64,000 nucleotides of DNA from Armatimonadota bacterium. Lineage in GTDB: Bacteria > Sysuimicrobiota > Sysuimicrobiia > Sysuimicrobiales > Kaftiobacteriaceae. A model generated the notes under the pieces. That model was not told where the DNA came from and made no database searches. It saw only the letters and a list, made by a program, of their open reading frames with translations. Below are positions 16,201 through 24,266 of the stretch, one piece after another. The translations under genes were made by a program, and so were the position numbers. The stretch lies in contig JAVKHY010000010.1 of assembly GCA_031459765.1 (NCBI GenBank), positions 20,110-84,109 on the forward strand, written 5' to 3'. How positions within the stretch are numbered: the stretch's first letter is position 1; every line of letters starts with the position of its first letter.

Positions 16201-17106
16201 CTCAATAATGCTGCCTACACAACTCTGAGGTGTTTGGGTAACTTTGCTCGGGCGCAAGAGTGCGCACGAGCTGCGATTCGAATGGTCTCTAGGGATGGAG
16301 GGGCGGAGAATAAAGCCACCTATTACGATACGATGGCTGCTGTCCTACTGGACAAGGGAGATTCGGGCGGGGCATTGCGCTGGGGGAAGCAGGCGTACGT
16401 TCTCCATGCGAGGCGAAAGGGGCACTTTGGTTTTGTGGGTGACGAGATTGCTTATCACCTCGGTCTTGCCTACTTGCGGCTAGGCAAGGTGGGTTCGGCT
16501 GAGCATTATTTCAACCGGGCGGTGAACAGCTGGCGGCGCAGTGGAGACCTCGTTGGGCTCATTCACGGAGTAAGTGCTTTGGGGGAACTAGGCTTGGCCA
16601 GAGGGAGGATCGACGAGGCCCTGGAAGCGGCGCGGGAAGTGCAGAAGTTGCTTCGAAAGGTTGACGGGCTGGAGCAAATTCAGCAGGTGTACTGGACCCA
16701 GTACAGGATTTACAGTGCGGCGGGGGCGCGGGTCGCCGCCAGGCGGGCGCTGAGGCGGGCGTGCGCCGAGATCGGGAGGCAGGCCGATACCCTGAAGGGG
16801 CGGTCCCGACGGCGGTTCCTGGCGATTCCGGTCCATGTGGAGATCCTGAGGGAGGCCGAGAAGCACGGGATGGGGATCGGGGACTTCAGGGTGGGGGAGT
16901 GGAGTTGGCGGCCCGCTCCCGATCCGGCATTGCGCATCGATCAGCGAAGGCAGGCGATCCTGAGCCTTATCGCCGAAGGGGATATCAGCCGCAAGGCCAT
17001 CGCCGGGCGGTTGGGTGTCTCCGAACGGACCGTGGAGAGTGATGTGGCCGCATTGCGGCGCGAGGGATTGATTGGTGGTCACGGCGCGCAGCCGCGGCCG
17101 ATCTGA
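13291..17106 (+). CDS. Large BTAD/AAA/TPR transcriptional regulator with C-terminal HTH
   Basis: This 1271-residue protein starts with an OmpR-like winged helix (~13-100) and a bacterial transcriptional activation domain (~105-255). An AAA/NACHT-type ATPase follows, with Walker A GDIGVGKT (312-319) and a Walker B-like LLILEDIH (~422-429). TPR-like helices fill ~650-1150. The last ~60 residues form a second helix-turn-helix (RKAIAGRLGVSERTVESDV), an unusual addition. Such proteins are ATP-dependent activators in the SARP/MalT spirit. Most of the gene has the island's low G+C, but from ~16.71 kb it is host-like, suggesting a recombinant gene. The start is supported by GGTAGCGG upstream. Confidence 0.85.
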   Translation: MDYVGWVVDAESKRLKVTFLGPFRACAGECEIIFPTKKATSLFALLLLRRGRRLSRESITASLWPELDENQARRSLSMSLWRIRRELRRWQNVAVHSGRDGVQLNCTDVDVDLDRFRESVARAAVSRDEERRQLLIEAEAAYTGDFLEGILDDWCEEERRALKTTYEGVLREIGTACLETADYGSAIEHLEKLVRLSPYDEDAHRELMRAYYMAGKRGAALSHFQRMKQNFAEELQSSPSAATIQLYEHIRASADWLLPSASKSHYADDVKSAPADSFAIVPLIGRGREADRICRALDHGLEGRGSSVLICGDIGVGKTKLIDAVTVEARLRGFDVFIGVCPDLEYPSPYQVLIQALWPRIRGRLVSGGASAKYLYQIGGGSPFPSASSLEEPDASRGQAEGSVINEYVADLLRSALVSPRATLLILEDIHRIDRASEGFLVNLLGRLPAARVVVVLSARRGERDSERIISTLLAAGAEVMELAPLAEDDVARLVEMLLGRVTPIRRFAGFVHRRTGGVPLFVVELTKFLVSEKYVRRTPEGAWVFDERSVTADNWRLPSQVMETIRRRILRLLPEAQRFLGVAAVIGSEVPYEVLEHLLGIPEDRFIETVEDLSRSRLLLESEGGLRFPHESIRMAALNTLSRTRLRKLHSKVAAILEVLAPGRTSDIGWHHAEAGNLVKAAQFFELSGDRARNFHANEDAVRYYSHAISSIEASCRESQQSLRHLASVLLKRCEVLDLVGERAQQAQDIDSVIRIAVRLGDPSLRGQGLYLLSQVQARLNLNADALKSASEAEYLFRIARDMRGRALAAQSAGLVYVNLRNEREAGRALRRSVELFRNLGDQAGEARSLVHLGTVMTIARDSRTSMQCLNRAERVLRGLGDKRSLAWAVMQKGVLCRYVGQVARSEELLMEGVRLMQEIGDKIGEARGRSQLSCTRVAMGKLRDGLRDAITASRLARESRDVRAMIVILNNAAYTTLRCLGNFARAQECARAAIRMVSRDGGAENKATYYDTMAAVLLDKGDSGGALRWGKQAYVLHARRKGHFGFVGDEIAYHLGLAYLRLGKVGSAEHYFNRAVNSWRRSGDLVGLIHGVSALGELGLARGRIDEALEAAREVQKLLRKVDGLEQIQQVYWTQYRIYSAAGARVAARRALRRACAEIGRQADTLKGRSRRRFLAIPVHVEILREAEKHGMGIGDFRVGEWSWRPAPDPALRIDQRRQAILSLIAEGDISRKAIAGRLGVSERTVESDVAALRREGLIGGHGAQPRPI

Positions 17107-18370
17107 GTTCTCTCCTTTCGCCTTTCCTCCGGAGCCGTTTCCGCTGTGGGAGATCCGGGTAACCTTCCCGCGGCCGGTCGCCCCCTTCCCCTCGAGCATC
17201 GACGCGGCGGTGGACGCCCTGGTCCCCGGCAGACTGGCGGGCAAACGTATCGCGGTCACAGCGGGCAGTCGGGGGATTCGGGGGATTGCCGACATCCTCG
17301 CCCGGGTCGTGGCACGGCTCAAAGCCGTCGGGGCCCAGCCGGTCGTCGTCGCGGCGATGGGCAGCCACGGCGGGGCGACGGCGGAGGGCCAGCAGCGGCT
17401 GCTCGCTCGCCTGGGTATCACCGAAGCGGCCGTCGGCGCGCCGATCCTCGCCGAGATGGATGTCGTCGAACTGGGGCGCACCGCAGAGGGGCTCGTCGCC
17501 TACTGCGATCGGCGGGCCGCGGAATGCGACGGGATCCTGGTCGTGAACCGGATCAAACCCCACACGGGATTCGCCGAACCGATCGGCAGCGGCCTGCTGA
17601 AGATGCTGGCCGTGGGCCTCGGGAAGGCGCCCGGCGCCGCGCAGATCCACCGCCAGGGGCCGGCCGGCATGGCCCAGGCGATCGAAGAGATCGCGGCGGT
17701 GTTCCTGGCCTCGGGGAAAGTCCTGGGCGGGCTGGCGATCATCGAGAACGCCTACGACGAGACGGCGGACGTCGTTGCCGTCCCCCCCGGGGAGATGGCG
17801 ACGTGGGAGCGCGAGTTGTTCCGGCGGGCGAAGGCGCTGATGCCGCGCCTGCCGGTGGACGAAGCCGACGTGCTCATCGTGAACGAGATGGGCAAGAACT
17901 TCAGCGGCACCGGGATGGACGTCAACATCATCGGCCGGTGGCGGCTGCCGGGAATGCCGGATCCGTCCGTCCCCCGCTTCTCGCGCATCGTCGTCCTGCG
18001 GCTCTCCCCCGAATCCGAAGGGAACGCCCAGGGGGTCGGTCTTGCCGACGTCGTGACGCGCCGGCTGGTGGACGCCATCGACCCGGTTACCACCTACACG
18101 AACACGATCACGAGCACCTTCCTCGAGCGGGGGTTCATCCCCATCACGATGCCCACGGATCGGGACGCGATCGGGGCGGCGCTGGCCAGCCTGGCCCTGC
18201 CGGACCCCGGGCAGGCGCGGATCGTGCGCATCCGCAACACCCTGCACCTGGACCGGCTCTGGGTCTCCGAGGCCGTCCTGCCCGCGCTGGCAGGTCGCCC
18301 GGATGTGACCGTGGGCGCCCCCGTCCCCCTGCAGTTCGCGGCCGACGGCACGCTCGCCGATCTCGCGTGA
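17075..18370 (+). CDS. LarA-like (lactate racemase N-terminal domain) protein
   Basis: This is a protein of about 431 residues related to the LarA/DUF2088 superfamily. It has the nucleotide-like AVTAGSRGIRGI segment (residues ~50-60), VVAAMGSHGG, and the VNRIKPHTGF motif seen in the family. LarA itself is a nickel-pincer lactate racemase, but most relatives have other unassigned substrates, and the pincer biosynthesis genes larB/C/E are not in the window. I use the GTG at 17075, which has GAGGGA upstream; TTG at 17072 is possible. It overlaps the BTAD gene's 3' end by about 32 bases, and composition is host-like. Confidence 0.72.
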   Translation: MVTARSRGRSEFSPFAFPPEPFPLWEIRVTFPRPVAPFPSSIDAAVDALVPGRLAGKRIAVTAGSRGIRGIADILARVVARLKAVGAQPVVVAAMGSHGGATAEGQQRLLARLGITEAAVGAPILAEMDVVELGRTAEGLVAYCDRRAAECDGILVVNRIKPHTGFAEPIGSGLLKMLAVGLGKAPGAAQIHRQGPAGMAQAIEEIAAVFLASGKVLGGLAIIENAYDETADVVAVPPGEMATWERELFRRAKALMPRLPVDEADVLIVNEMGKNFSGTGMDVNIIGRWRLPGMPDPSVPRFSRIVVLRLSPESEGNAQGVGLADVVTRRLVDAIDPVTTYTNTITSTFLERGFIPITMPTDRDAIGAALASLALPDPGQARIVRIRNTLHLDRLWVSEAVLPALAGRPDVTVGAPVPLQFAADGTLADLA

Positions 18371-18380
18371 CCTCGCGGGC

Positions 18381-19151
18381 ATGACCGACGCCATCGCGAA
18401 GGCGGCGGCGGTGCTGGCCCGGGCGCGACGGATCGCCGCGCTCACGGGGGCGGGGGTCAGCACCGAGTCCGGACTTCCCGACTTTCGATCTCCGGGAGGC
18501 CTGTGGGCCGGGGTGGATCCCATGGAGGTGGCCAGCCTCACCGCCTTCCAGCGCCGGCCGCAGGTGTTCTACGACTTTTACCGTCGGCGCCTGCTGGCGC
18601 TGGCCGGGGCGAAGCCCAACCCGGCCCATTACGCCCTGGTGACCCTCGAGCGGTTCGGGCTCCAGGCTGTGATCACCCAGAACGTCGACGGCCTCCACCA
18701 GGCGGCGGGCAGCCGCCGCGTGATCGAACTGCACGGCAACCTGCGCGAGGCCGCCTGCGTGGCGTGCCGGGCGGTGCGCCCCATCGCCGTCCTGACTGAG
18801 GCCCTGGACCGCGGGGAGCTGCCGACATGCTCGACCTGCGGCGGGCCGTTGAAACCCAACGTGGTGCTCTTCGAGGAACTGCTGCCGGCAGCCGCCTACG
18901 CGGCCGCGGAACAGGAATGCCGTCTGGCGGACGTCCTGCTCGTCGCCGGATCCTCGCTGCAGGTCACCCCGGCGGCCTGGCTGCCCGAAGTGGCCAGGGA
19001 GAGCGGAGCGGCGATCCTCATCGTCAACGACGAGCCGACGCCCCTGGACCACCGGGCCGAGGTCGTCCTGCGCGGCCGGGCGGGAGCGGTGCTCCCAGCG
19101 CTGGCGGCTGCCGTCTCCGGCCAGCGCGGGGAGAGGGAGACGTCCCGGTAA
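18381..19151 (+). CDS. cobB: NAD-dependent protein deacylase (sirtuin)
   Basis: The product (256 residues) is a class III sirtuin that removes acyl groups from lysines using NAD. Motifs seen in order are [15 protein letters not shown] (NAD binding), [12 protein letters not shown], the catalytic His in ELHGNLREA, two Cys pairs (CVAC and CSTC) for zinc, VLFEELLP and [12 protein letters not shown]. Length and order match bacterial CobB proteins. It starts ten bases after the upstream LarA-like gene ends and is followed by the nucleoside phosphorylase gene. Confidence 0.95.
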   Translation: MTDAIAKAAAVLARARRIAALTGAGVSTESGLPDFRSPGGLWAGVDPMEVASLTAFQRRPQVFYDFYRRRLLALAGAKPNPAHYALVTLERFGLQAVITQNVDGLHQAAGSRRVIELHGNLREAACVACRAVRPIAVLTEALDRGELPTCSTCGGPLKPNVVLFEELLPAAAYAAAEQECRLADVLLVAGSSLQVTPAAWLPEVARESGAAILIVNDEPTPLDHRAEVVLRGRAGAVLPALAAAVSGQRGERETSR

Positions 19152-19213
19152 CGCAGAAGATACCGGCTGCGCCATCCCGCGTCGGACGAGTCGCATCTCC
19201 CCCGAGGACGGAT

Positions 19214-20011
19214 ATGTCCCTGGCTGAGATCGGTGTCATCGGCGGTACCGGGTTCTATACCCTGCTGGAAGGGGCGAAAGCGCAGCGGGTCGAGACCCCC
19301 TACGGTCCCCCGAGCGACGTGGTCACGCTGGCGGAGGTGGGGGGGCGGAAGGTGGCATTTCTCCCCCGGCACGGACGGGAGCATACGCTGCCGCCCCACG
19401 CCATCAACTACCGGGCCAACCTCTGGGCCTTGAAGTCGCTGGGCTGCACGCGGGTTCTGGGGCCTTGCGCCGTGGGCAGCCTGCAGCCCCACATCCGCCC
19501 GGGGGATCTGGTGTTCTGCGATCAGTACGTCGACCGGACGACGGGCCGGAAGGACACCTTCTACGACGGGCCCGTCATCACCCACGTCAGCATGGCGGAG
19601 CCGTACTGCCCCGAGTTGCGGGCGGTCGGCCTGGCCACGGCCCGGGAACTGGAGTGGCGGACCCACGAGCGGGGGACGGTCGTCGTGATCCAGGGCCCGC
19701 GCTTTTCCACCCGCTCCGAGAGCCGCTGGTTCCGGGATGCGGGGTGGGAGGTGATCAACATGACCCAGTACCCCGAAGCGGCCCTGGCCCGGGAGCTGGA
19801 GATGTGTTATGTGAACATCTCGCTAATCACCGACTACGATGTAGGTTTGGAGGGCGAGCCCGGCATCGAACCGGTGACGGCGCAGGAGGTGCTGGCCCGG
19901 TTTCGGGAGAACACGGCGCGGCTGCGGGAGCTGATCCTGCGGATCATCCCGCGCATTCCGGCGCAACGGAGCTGCGTGTGCGCAACCGCGCTGCAACAGG
20001 CTCGGCTCTAG
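19214..20011 (+). CDS. S-methyl-5'-thioadenosine phosphorylase family protein
   Basis: A 265-residue purine-nucleoside phosphorylase of the MTAP/MTIP family, phosphorolysing methylthioadenosine (or methylthioinosine) in methionine salvage. Seen are the phosphate-binding GGTGFY near the N-terminus, FLPRHGREHTLPPHAINYRA, the GPRFSTRSES segment and NMTQYPEAALARE with the later TDYDVG that contacts the base. The ATG at 19214 has GAGG upstream; longer in-frame starts run through the sirtuin gene. Which of MTA, MTI or 6-oxopurine nucleosides is used cannot be settled by eye. Confidence 0.9.
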   Translation: MSLAEIGVIGGTGFYTLLEGAKAQRVETPYGPPSDVVTLAEVGGRKVAFLPRHGREHTLPPHAINYRANLWALKSLGCTRVLGPCAVGSLQPHIRPGDLVFCDQYVDRTTGRKDTFYDGPVITHVSMAEPYCPELRAVGLATARELEWRTHERGTVVVIQGPRFSTRSESRWFRDAGWEVINMTQYPEAALARELEMCYVNISLITDYDVGLEGEPGIEPVTAQEVLARFRENTARLRELILRIIPRIPAQRSCVCATALQQARL

Positions 20012-20070
20012 GTTCGCGAGTCGATTACGGACGGTCCAGATCTTTCGGGACCGGTGAGGAGGGGAGTCCC

Positions 20071-20355
20071 GTGGCCCAGACGATGCCCGTTCGCGCCATC
20101 GCCACCGATACGACAGGCCGCGCTCTCGGGATCGTGGTCTTCTTGCTCGGCGTGGCGATGCTGGTCGGCGTCTTCGCCATCGCCTACCGCGACCTGGTCG
20201 CGGCGGCGGACGGTTCGATCTTCCAGCGGATGTCCAATCTGCCGCTGACCCTGAGTTTCAAGGCCGCCCTGCTGCTGGTCATGGGGGTCGTGGCCTCCGC
20301 CATCGCCAACAAGGGCATCGCCCTCTATGAGGCGGCCCGGCCGCGGGAAGGCTAG
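20071..20355 (+). CDS. Small protein with two transmembrane segments
   Basis: The product has 94 residues, starting at the GTG at 20071 with a GGAGGGGAG Shine-Dalgarno. Two hydrophobic helices (residues ~19-40 and ~58-78) are joined by a short loop with acidic and polar residues. I do not recognise the family. It lies two bases before the threonine aldolase gene and is probably co-transcribed. Confidence 0.65.
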   Translation: MAQTMPVRAIATDTTGRALGIVVFLLGVAMLVGVFAIAYRDLVAAADGSIFQRMSNLPLTLSFKAALLLVMGVVASAIANKGIALYEAARPREG

Positions 20356-20357
20356 AC

Positions 20358-21389
20358 GTGGTCGAGCTGATCGACCTGCGCAGCGACACGGTGACCCAGC
20401 CGACCGAGGCGATGCGGGAGGCGATGGCCCGGGCGGCGGTCGGCGACGATGTGTTCGGGGAAGATCCGACGGTCAACGAACTGGAGGCGCTGGCCGCGGA
20501 GAAGATGGGCAAGGAGGCCGCGGTGTTCGTCCCCAGCGGGACGATGGGAAACCTCATCGCCGTGATGGCCCACACCCAGAAAGGGGACGCCGTCATCCTC
20601 GAGGCGGAGTGCCACACCTACCGCTTCGAGGTGGGGTCGATCTCGGCGGTGGCGGGGGTGGTGCCCAATCCCGTGGCCGGCGTCGATGGCTTCATCACGC
20701 CGGACCTGCTGCGCGCCGCGGTGCGGGGCCCGAACATCCACATCCCGCCGGCGCGCCTGCTGGCGCTTGAGAATACCCACAACCGCGCCGGGGGGATGCC
20801 CTTCGGCCCCCTGGAGATGGACGCCACCTGCCGGGCGGCCCGGCAGCTGGGCCTGGCCATTCACCTGGACGGCGCCCGGATCTTCAACGCCGCCGTGGCC
20901 CTGGGGGTACCGGTCACCGACCTGACCCGCCACGTCGATTCGGTGATGTTCTGCATCTCGAAGGGTCTCTCCGCGCCGGTGGGATCGCTGGTCGCCGGAC
21001 GGCGGGACTTCGTGGAACGGGCCCGGCGGTTCCGGAAGATGGTCGGCGGAGGCATGCGGCAGGCCGGGATCCTGGCCGCAGCCGGGATCGTCGCCTTGAC
21101 CACCATGGTCGACCGCCTGGCCGAAGACCACGCCAACGCGCGCCGCTTGGCCGAAGGGCTGGCGGTCCTGCGCGGCCTGTCGGTGAACCCGGAACGCGTG
21201 CGGACGAACATGGTGCTGGTCGACGTCCATCCGCCGGTCAGCGCGGCGGAGTTCTGCGCCCGGCTCAGGCGCGAGGGGGTGCTGGCCCTGCCGGTGAGCG
21301 CCTCGACGGTCCGGATGGTGACGCACCGGCACATCACTTTTGCCATGGTCGAACAGGCGGTGGCGGCGGCGGCGCGGGCCCTGCAGTGA
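20358..21389 (+). CDS. ltaE: Low-specificity L-threonine aldolase
   Basis: The product (343 residues) is a PLP enzyme cleaving threonine to glycine and acetaldehyde. Family features are [12 protein letters not shown] at the N-terminus, [22 protein letters not shown] and the PLP lysine in [12 protein letters not shown] (K202). A GAR-like [11 protein letters not shown] segment binds the cofactor. It starts at a GTG two bases after the small membrane-protein gene. The preceding sirtuin and MTAP-like genes share the orientation. Confidence 0.94.
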   Translation: MVELIDLRSDTVTQPTEAMREAMARAAVGDDVFGEDPTVNELEALAAEKMGKEAAVFVPSGTMGNLIAVMAHTQKGDAVILEAECHTYRFEVGSISAVAGVVPNPVAGVDGFITPDLLRAAVRGPNIHIPPARLLALENTHNRAGGMPFGPLEMDATCRAARQLGLAIHLDGARIFNAAVALGVPVTDLTRHVDSVMFCISKGLSAPVGSLVAGRRDFVERARRFRKMVGGGMRQAGILAAAGIVALTTMVDRLAEDHANARRLAEGLAVLRGLSVNPERVRTNMVLVDVHPPVSAAEFCARLRREGVLALPVSASTVRMVTHRHITFAMVEQAVAAAARALQ

Positions 21390-21431
21390 TCCGCGGAGGG
21401 TTTTGGAGCCCCGGGGTGAAGATACGCCCCG

Positions 21432-22121
21432 ATGGCACCCTGGGGCCCCGAGGGCGTGGGATTTGCCGAGATGCTTCTGCCGGCGCACCCGGCCCACGTC
21501 CGCCTGGCCCGGGCCATCCTGCGCACGCTGGCCGCCCACGCCGGGTTCTCCGAGGTGCAGGCCGGCGAAATGGCCGTGGCGCTCTCGGAAGCCTACACCA
21601 ACGTCATCCAGCACGCGAACACCACCTGGGTGACGCTGCGGTTTGCCCTGGAGCCCGACGCCCTGACCATCGAGGTGGAGGACGACGGGGAGGGATTTGA
21701 CACCGCCATCCTGGACCAGCCCTACTCGCCGGAGCGCGAGGTGGGGCGGGGGATGCACCTGATCCGCAGTCTCATGGACGCGGTGGAGTGCCAGAGCAGT
21801 CCGATGGGCACCATTGTCCGGATGACGCGGCTGAAGGCCGGGCGTGCGCTGGAACAACGTCCGTGGAAGGTGGCGGCCCGTCCCTTCCGGACCATCGGCC
21901 ACATCCGGCGGACCATTGACCGCTACCAGCGCGACCTGGCCCTGATGCTGGGCGAAGCGGAACCGATCGATGAGGATCTGGACGACCTGGCGATCATGGA
22001 GCGCTTTCAGGCCTCGGGGGACAAGGAGAGTCTGATCAGCGACCGGAAGTTGCGAATCAAGACCCTGCAGGCGACGCTGGAGATCCTCCGTGAGGACGCC
22101 GGCGAGGAGCAGGCCGGCTGA
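21432..22121 (+). CDS. Anti-sigma factor-type histidine-kinase-like ATPase
   Basis: The product (229 residues) has an N-terminal HATPase fold like RsbW/SpoIIAB: VALSEAYTNVIQHA carries the N-box Asn, and VEDDGEGFD plus GRGMHLIRSLMD are the G1 and G2 boxes. No receiver or dimerisation domain is present, so the protein is likely a serine kinase or switch protein. The C-terminal ~90 residues are helical and not recognised. No RsbV-type antagonist or sigma factor is nearby, so its target is unknown. Confidence 0.85.
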   Translation: MAPWGPEGVGFAEMLLPAHPAHVRLARAILRTLAAHAGFSEVQAGEMAVALSEAYTNVIQHANTTWVTLRFALEPDALTIEVEDDGEGFDTAILDQPYSPEREVGRGMHLIRSLMDAVECQSSPMGTIVRMTRLKAGRALEQRPWKVAARPFRTIGHIRRTIDRYQRDLALMLGEAEPIDEDLDDLAIMERFQASGDKESLISDRKLRIKTLQATLEILREDAGEEQAG

Positions 22122-22245
22122 CCCCGTCGGGCGGCCCCCGGCGGGGTGTCCCGGGTTCAGCGGGACGGCGCCGGTCTAGGGAAGACCGCGGAGGGGCAGA
22201 TGGAGGTATACGGGAAGTCCCGGGGAAGGTTGAGGGTGACTTCGG

Positions 22246-22983
22246 GTGAAGCAGGCGAACGACCCCAAGCCCGCGGTCAGGCTGACCAACAGCGGGAAGA
22301 AGTTCAGCGTCACGATTCAGGTGCCGGAGGACGTCGCGGCACAGTGGCCGGAGTGGTTTTCTACGGATAAGCTCACTGGCGAAGTGTTCAAAGCGGCCGC
22401 CGTGACGGGCGCCCCGGCGCGCGCCCGACTGCTCTCGCGCCTCACCACGCTGGCGGTGCTCGTGCTCATCGTCGAGCTGTTCATCGGCGGCCTGGCCCTG
22501 GGCTACTTCGCCTCATCGTGGCTGCGCCGACCGCAGAGCGCGTCGCCCGGCGCCGTGCCGGCCGTCACCGGCGAGGAGACGGCGGATGCGCCGGCCTCCG
22601 GACCAGCCGTTCCCACTCCGGCGGACGCGCCTCCTGCCGGTTCGTCCGCCGTGCAGGCGCCCGTCGCCACGCCTCCCTCGGCCGCCGCCGGCCCGGGGGC
22701 GACGGCCGGGTCGACCGCGGCCTCGGCCGGGTCGACCGCGGCCCCGGCCTCGGAGCCGGCACGACCGGCGACCCGTTTCCGCGTCCAGGTGGGAGCGTAC
22801 CGCATCGAGGCCAACGCCCGGGCCGTGGTGGGGAGGCTGCGGGACCAGGGATACCGGGCGGACGTCCGCACCTACGGCGGGCTGTACCTGGTACAGGTAG
22901 GATCCTTCGCCAGCCGGGCGGACGCGGCGAAGCTGGCGCAGGACCTCCAGCGGCTGGGCTACGAGACCCTCATCATCCCATAG
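22246..22983 (+). CDS. SPOR-domain membrane protein
   Basis: The product has 245 residues. It has a cytoplasmic N-terminus, one membrane segment (~64-88), a Pro/Ala/Gly-rich periplasmic linker (~95-170) containing short tandem repeats, and a SPOR domain (~175-245) with RFRVQVGAYRIEANARAV and YLVQVGSFASRADA halves. SPOR domains bind denuded peptidoglycan glycans, often at the septum. The GTG start at 22246 is the first after the upstream stop with an in-frame basic residue run. It directly precedes the infC operon but points to cell-wall work. Confidence 0.85.
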   Translation: MKQANDPKPAVRLTNSGKKFSVTIQVPEDVAAQWPEWFSTDKLTGEVFKAAAVTGAPARARLLSRLTTLAVLVLIVELFIGGLALGYFASSWLRRPQSASPGAVPAVTGEETADAPASGPAVPTPADAPPAGSSAVQAPVATPPSAAAGPGATAGSTAASAGSTAAPASEPARPATRFRVQVGAYRIEANARAVVGRLRDQGYRADVRTYGGLYLVQVGSFASRADAAKLAQDLQRLGYETLIIP

Positions 22984-23001
22984 CGGCGTCCCTGCGCCTG
23001 T

Positions 23002-23009
23002 GGTATACT
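23002..23009 (+). promoter_or_regulatory. Extended -10 promoter of infC operon
   Basis: TGGTATACT is a TATACT -10 with the TG extension. It lies about 155 bases before the infC start codon and just after the SPOR gene's stop. The leader that follows contains an AGAAGC/GCTTCT hairpin (about 23035-23052), a possible autoregulatory element. Confidence 0.5.
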
Positions 23010-23165
23010 GCGGGCAGTTGTGAAGGGCCCAAGCAGAAGCCATCCGCTTCTCACCGGCCGGGGGTCGTCGCTCGCGCCGGTCAGCGCCGACAGACCGTGA
23101 TTCGTCTTGCCGGGGATGGTGTCTGCCATGCCCGGCATTTCCCTGTTTGAGAGGAGGTTTACTCC

Positions 23166-23669
23166 ATCGCGCCTGAACCACGCGTGAACGACCGCATCCG
23201 GGCCAGGGAGATCCGCGTGATCGGTCCTGAGGGGGAGCAACTGGGGGTGATGACGGTCCGCGACGCCCTCCTCCGCGCACAGGAATTCGGGTTGGATCTG
23301 GTCGAGGTGGCCCCAACCTCCCAGCCGCCGGTGTGCCGGATCATGGACTACGGGAAATACAAATACGAGCTGAGCAAGAAGGGACGGGGGACCCACCACC
23401 GGGGCGGCGACCTCAAGGGGATGCGGTTCTCCCCCAAAATCGGCGAGCACGACTTTCAAACCAAAGTCAAGCACGTGATCGAGTTTCTCAAGCAGGGCAA
23501 CAAGGTGCGGGTGTCCGTCTGGTTCCGGGGGCGGGAGATGGCCTATCCGCAGATGGGACACAAGTTGCTTCAGCGGGTGAGCGAGATGGTCGCCGACGTC
23601 GGAGTGGTGGAGCGTCCGCCGCTGTTTGAAGGACGCAACATGATCATGATCCTGAGCCCAAAGCGGTAG
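23166..23669 (+). CDS. infC: Translation initiation factor IF-3 (AUC start)
   Basis: IF-3 (167 residues here) keeps ribosomal subunits apart and checks start-codon pairing. Seen are NDRIRAREIRVIGPEGE, GLDLVEVAP, RIMDYGKYKYE and the C-terminal domain with EHDFQTKVKHVI. The natural start is the ATC at 23166: AGGAGG (23152-23157) is eight bases upstream and the MAPEPRVNDRIR N-terminus matches IF-3s. The GTG at 23184 would lack a ribosome site. Non-AUG initiation is the known autoregulatory device of infC. Confidence 0.95.
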   Translation: MAPEPRVNDRIRAREIRVIGPEGEQLGVMTVRDALLRAQEFGLDLVEVAPTSQPPVCRIMDYGKYKYELSKKGRGTHHRGGDLKGMRFSPKIGEHDFQTKVKHVIEFLKQGNKVRVSVWFRGREMAYPQMGHKLLQRVSEMVADVGVVERPPLFEGRNMIMILSPKR

Positions 23670-23690
23670 AGGGGTTCCGGGAGGGCTGAC

Positions 23691-23888
23691 ATGGGCAAGG
23701 CCAAGACGCACCAGGGGACGGCGAAGCGGATCCTCGTGACCGGGCGCGGGCAACTGCGCCGCAGGCGCCAGATGGCGGGGCATCTCAAGGTATCCAAACG
23801 GCCGGCGCGGCTGCGCAGGCTCCGGCGCGAGGCCGCGGTCTCCGGAGCGGACCGCCGGAAGATCGAAGCCCTGCTGCCGAACCGCTAG
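23691..23888 (+). CDS. rpmI: 50S ribosomal protein L35
   Basis: A 65-residue basic protein of the large subunit, with KAKTHQGTAKRILVTGRGQL at its N-terminal half and an R-rich C-terminal part. Size and composition match L35. It stands between infC and rplT in the conserved order, with about twenty bases to infC and twelve to rplT. Confidence 0.95.
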   Translation: MGKAKTHQGTAKRILVTGRGQLRRRRQMAGHLKVSKRPARLRRLRREAAVSGADRRKIEALLPNR

Positions 23889-23900
23889 GAGGGATCTGGG

Positions 23901-24260
23901 ATGGCCCGGGTCAAACGGGGCGTGACCACACGCCGCCGTCACAAGAAGATCCTCAAACTGGCCAAGGGCTACTACGGCGCGAAGAGCCGCTGGTTCAAGC
24001 TCGCCAACCAGTACGTGCTGCGCGCGCTGGCGCAGGCCTACCATGACCGGCGCGTGCGCAAGCGGGACTTCCGGCGGCTGTGGATCGCGCGGATCAACGC
24101 CGCGGCGCGGAGGGATGGCCTCTCCTACAGCCGGCTGATCAACGGACTGCGCCGGGCCGGGATTGCCATCAACCGCAAGGTGCTGGCCGACCTGGCGGCG
24201 CGGGACAGCCAGGCCTTCACGGCGCTGGTGGCCAAGGCCAAGGAGGGCCTGAAGTCCTGA
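23901..24260 (+). CDS. rplT: 50S ribosomal protein L20
   Basis: A 119-residue basic ribosomal protein needed for 50S assembly. The [20 protein letters not shown] segment and the [19 protein letters not shown] region are typical. In other bacteria L20 represses its own operon by binding the leader of infC. The start is preceded by AGGAGG-like GGAGGGA. Confidence 0.97.
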   Translation: MARVKRGVTTRRRHKKILKLAKGYYGAKSRWFKLANQYVLRALAQAYHDRRVRKRDFRRLWIARINAAARRDGLSYSRLINGLRRAGIAINRKVLADLAARDSQAFTALVAKAKEGLKS

Positions 24261-24266
24261 GCGGGG

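Larger units (their letters stand above)
10660..16710. other. Lower-G+C island, probably acquired
   Basis: From about 10.66 to 16.71 kb the base composition drops visibly below that of both flanks, with many A/T-ending codons that neighbours avoid. It covers two HD-GYP genes and most of the BTAD regulator. The left edge coincides with the structured RNA region. The right edge falls inside the regulator gene, after codon ~1135. No integrase, transposase, direct repeat or tRNA is seen at the edges. Confidence 0.6.
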
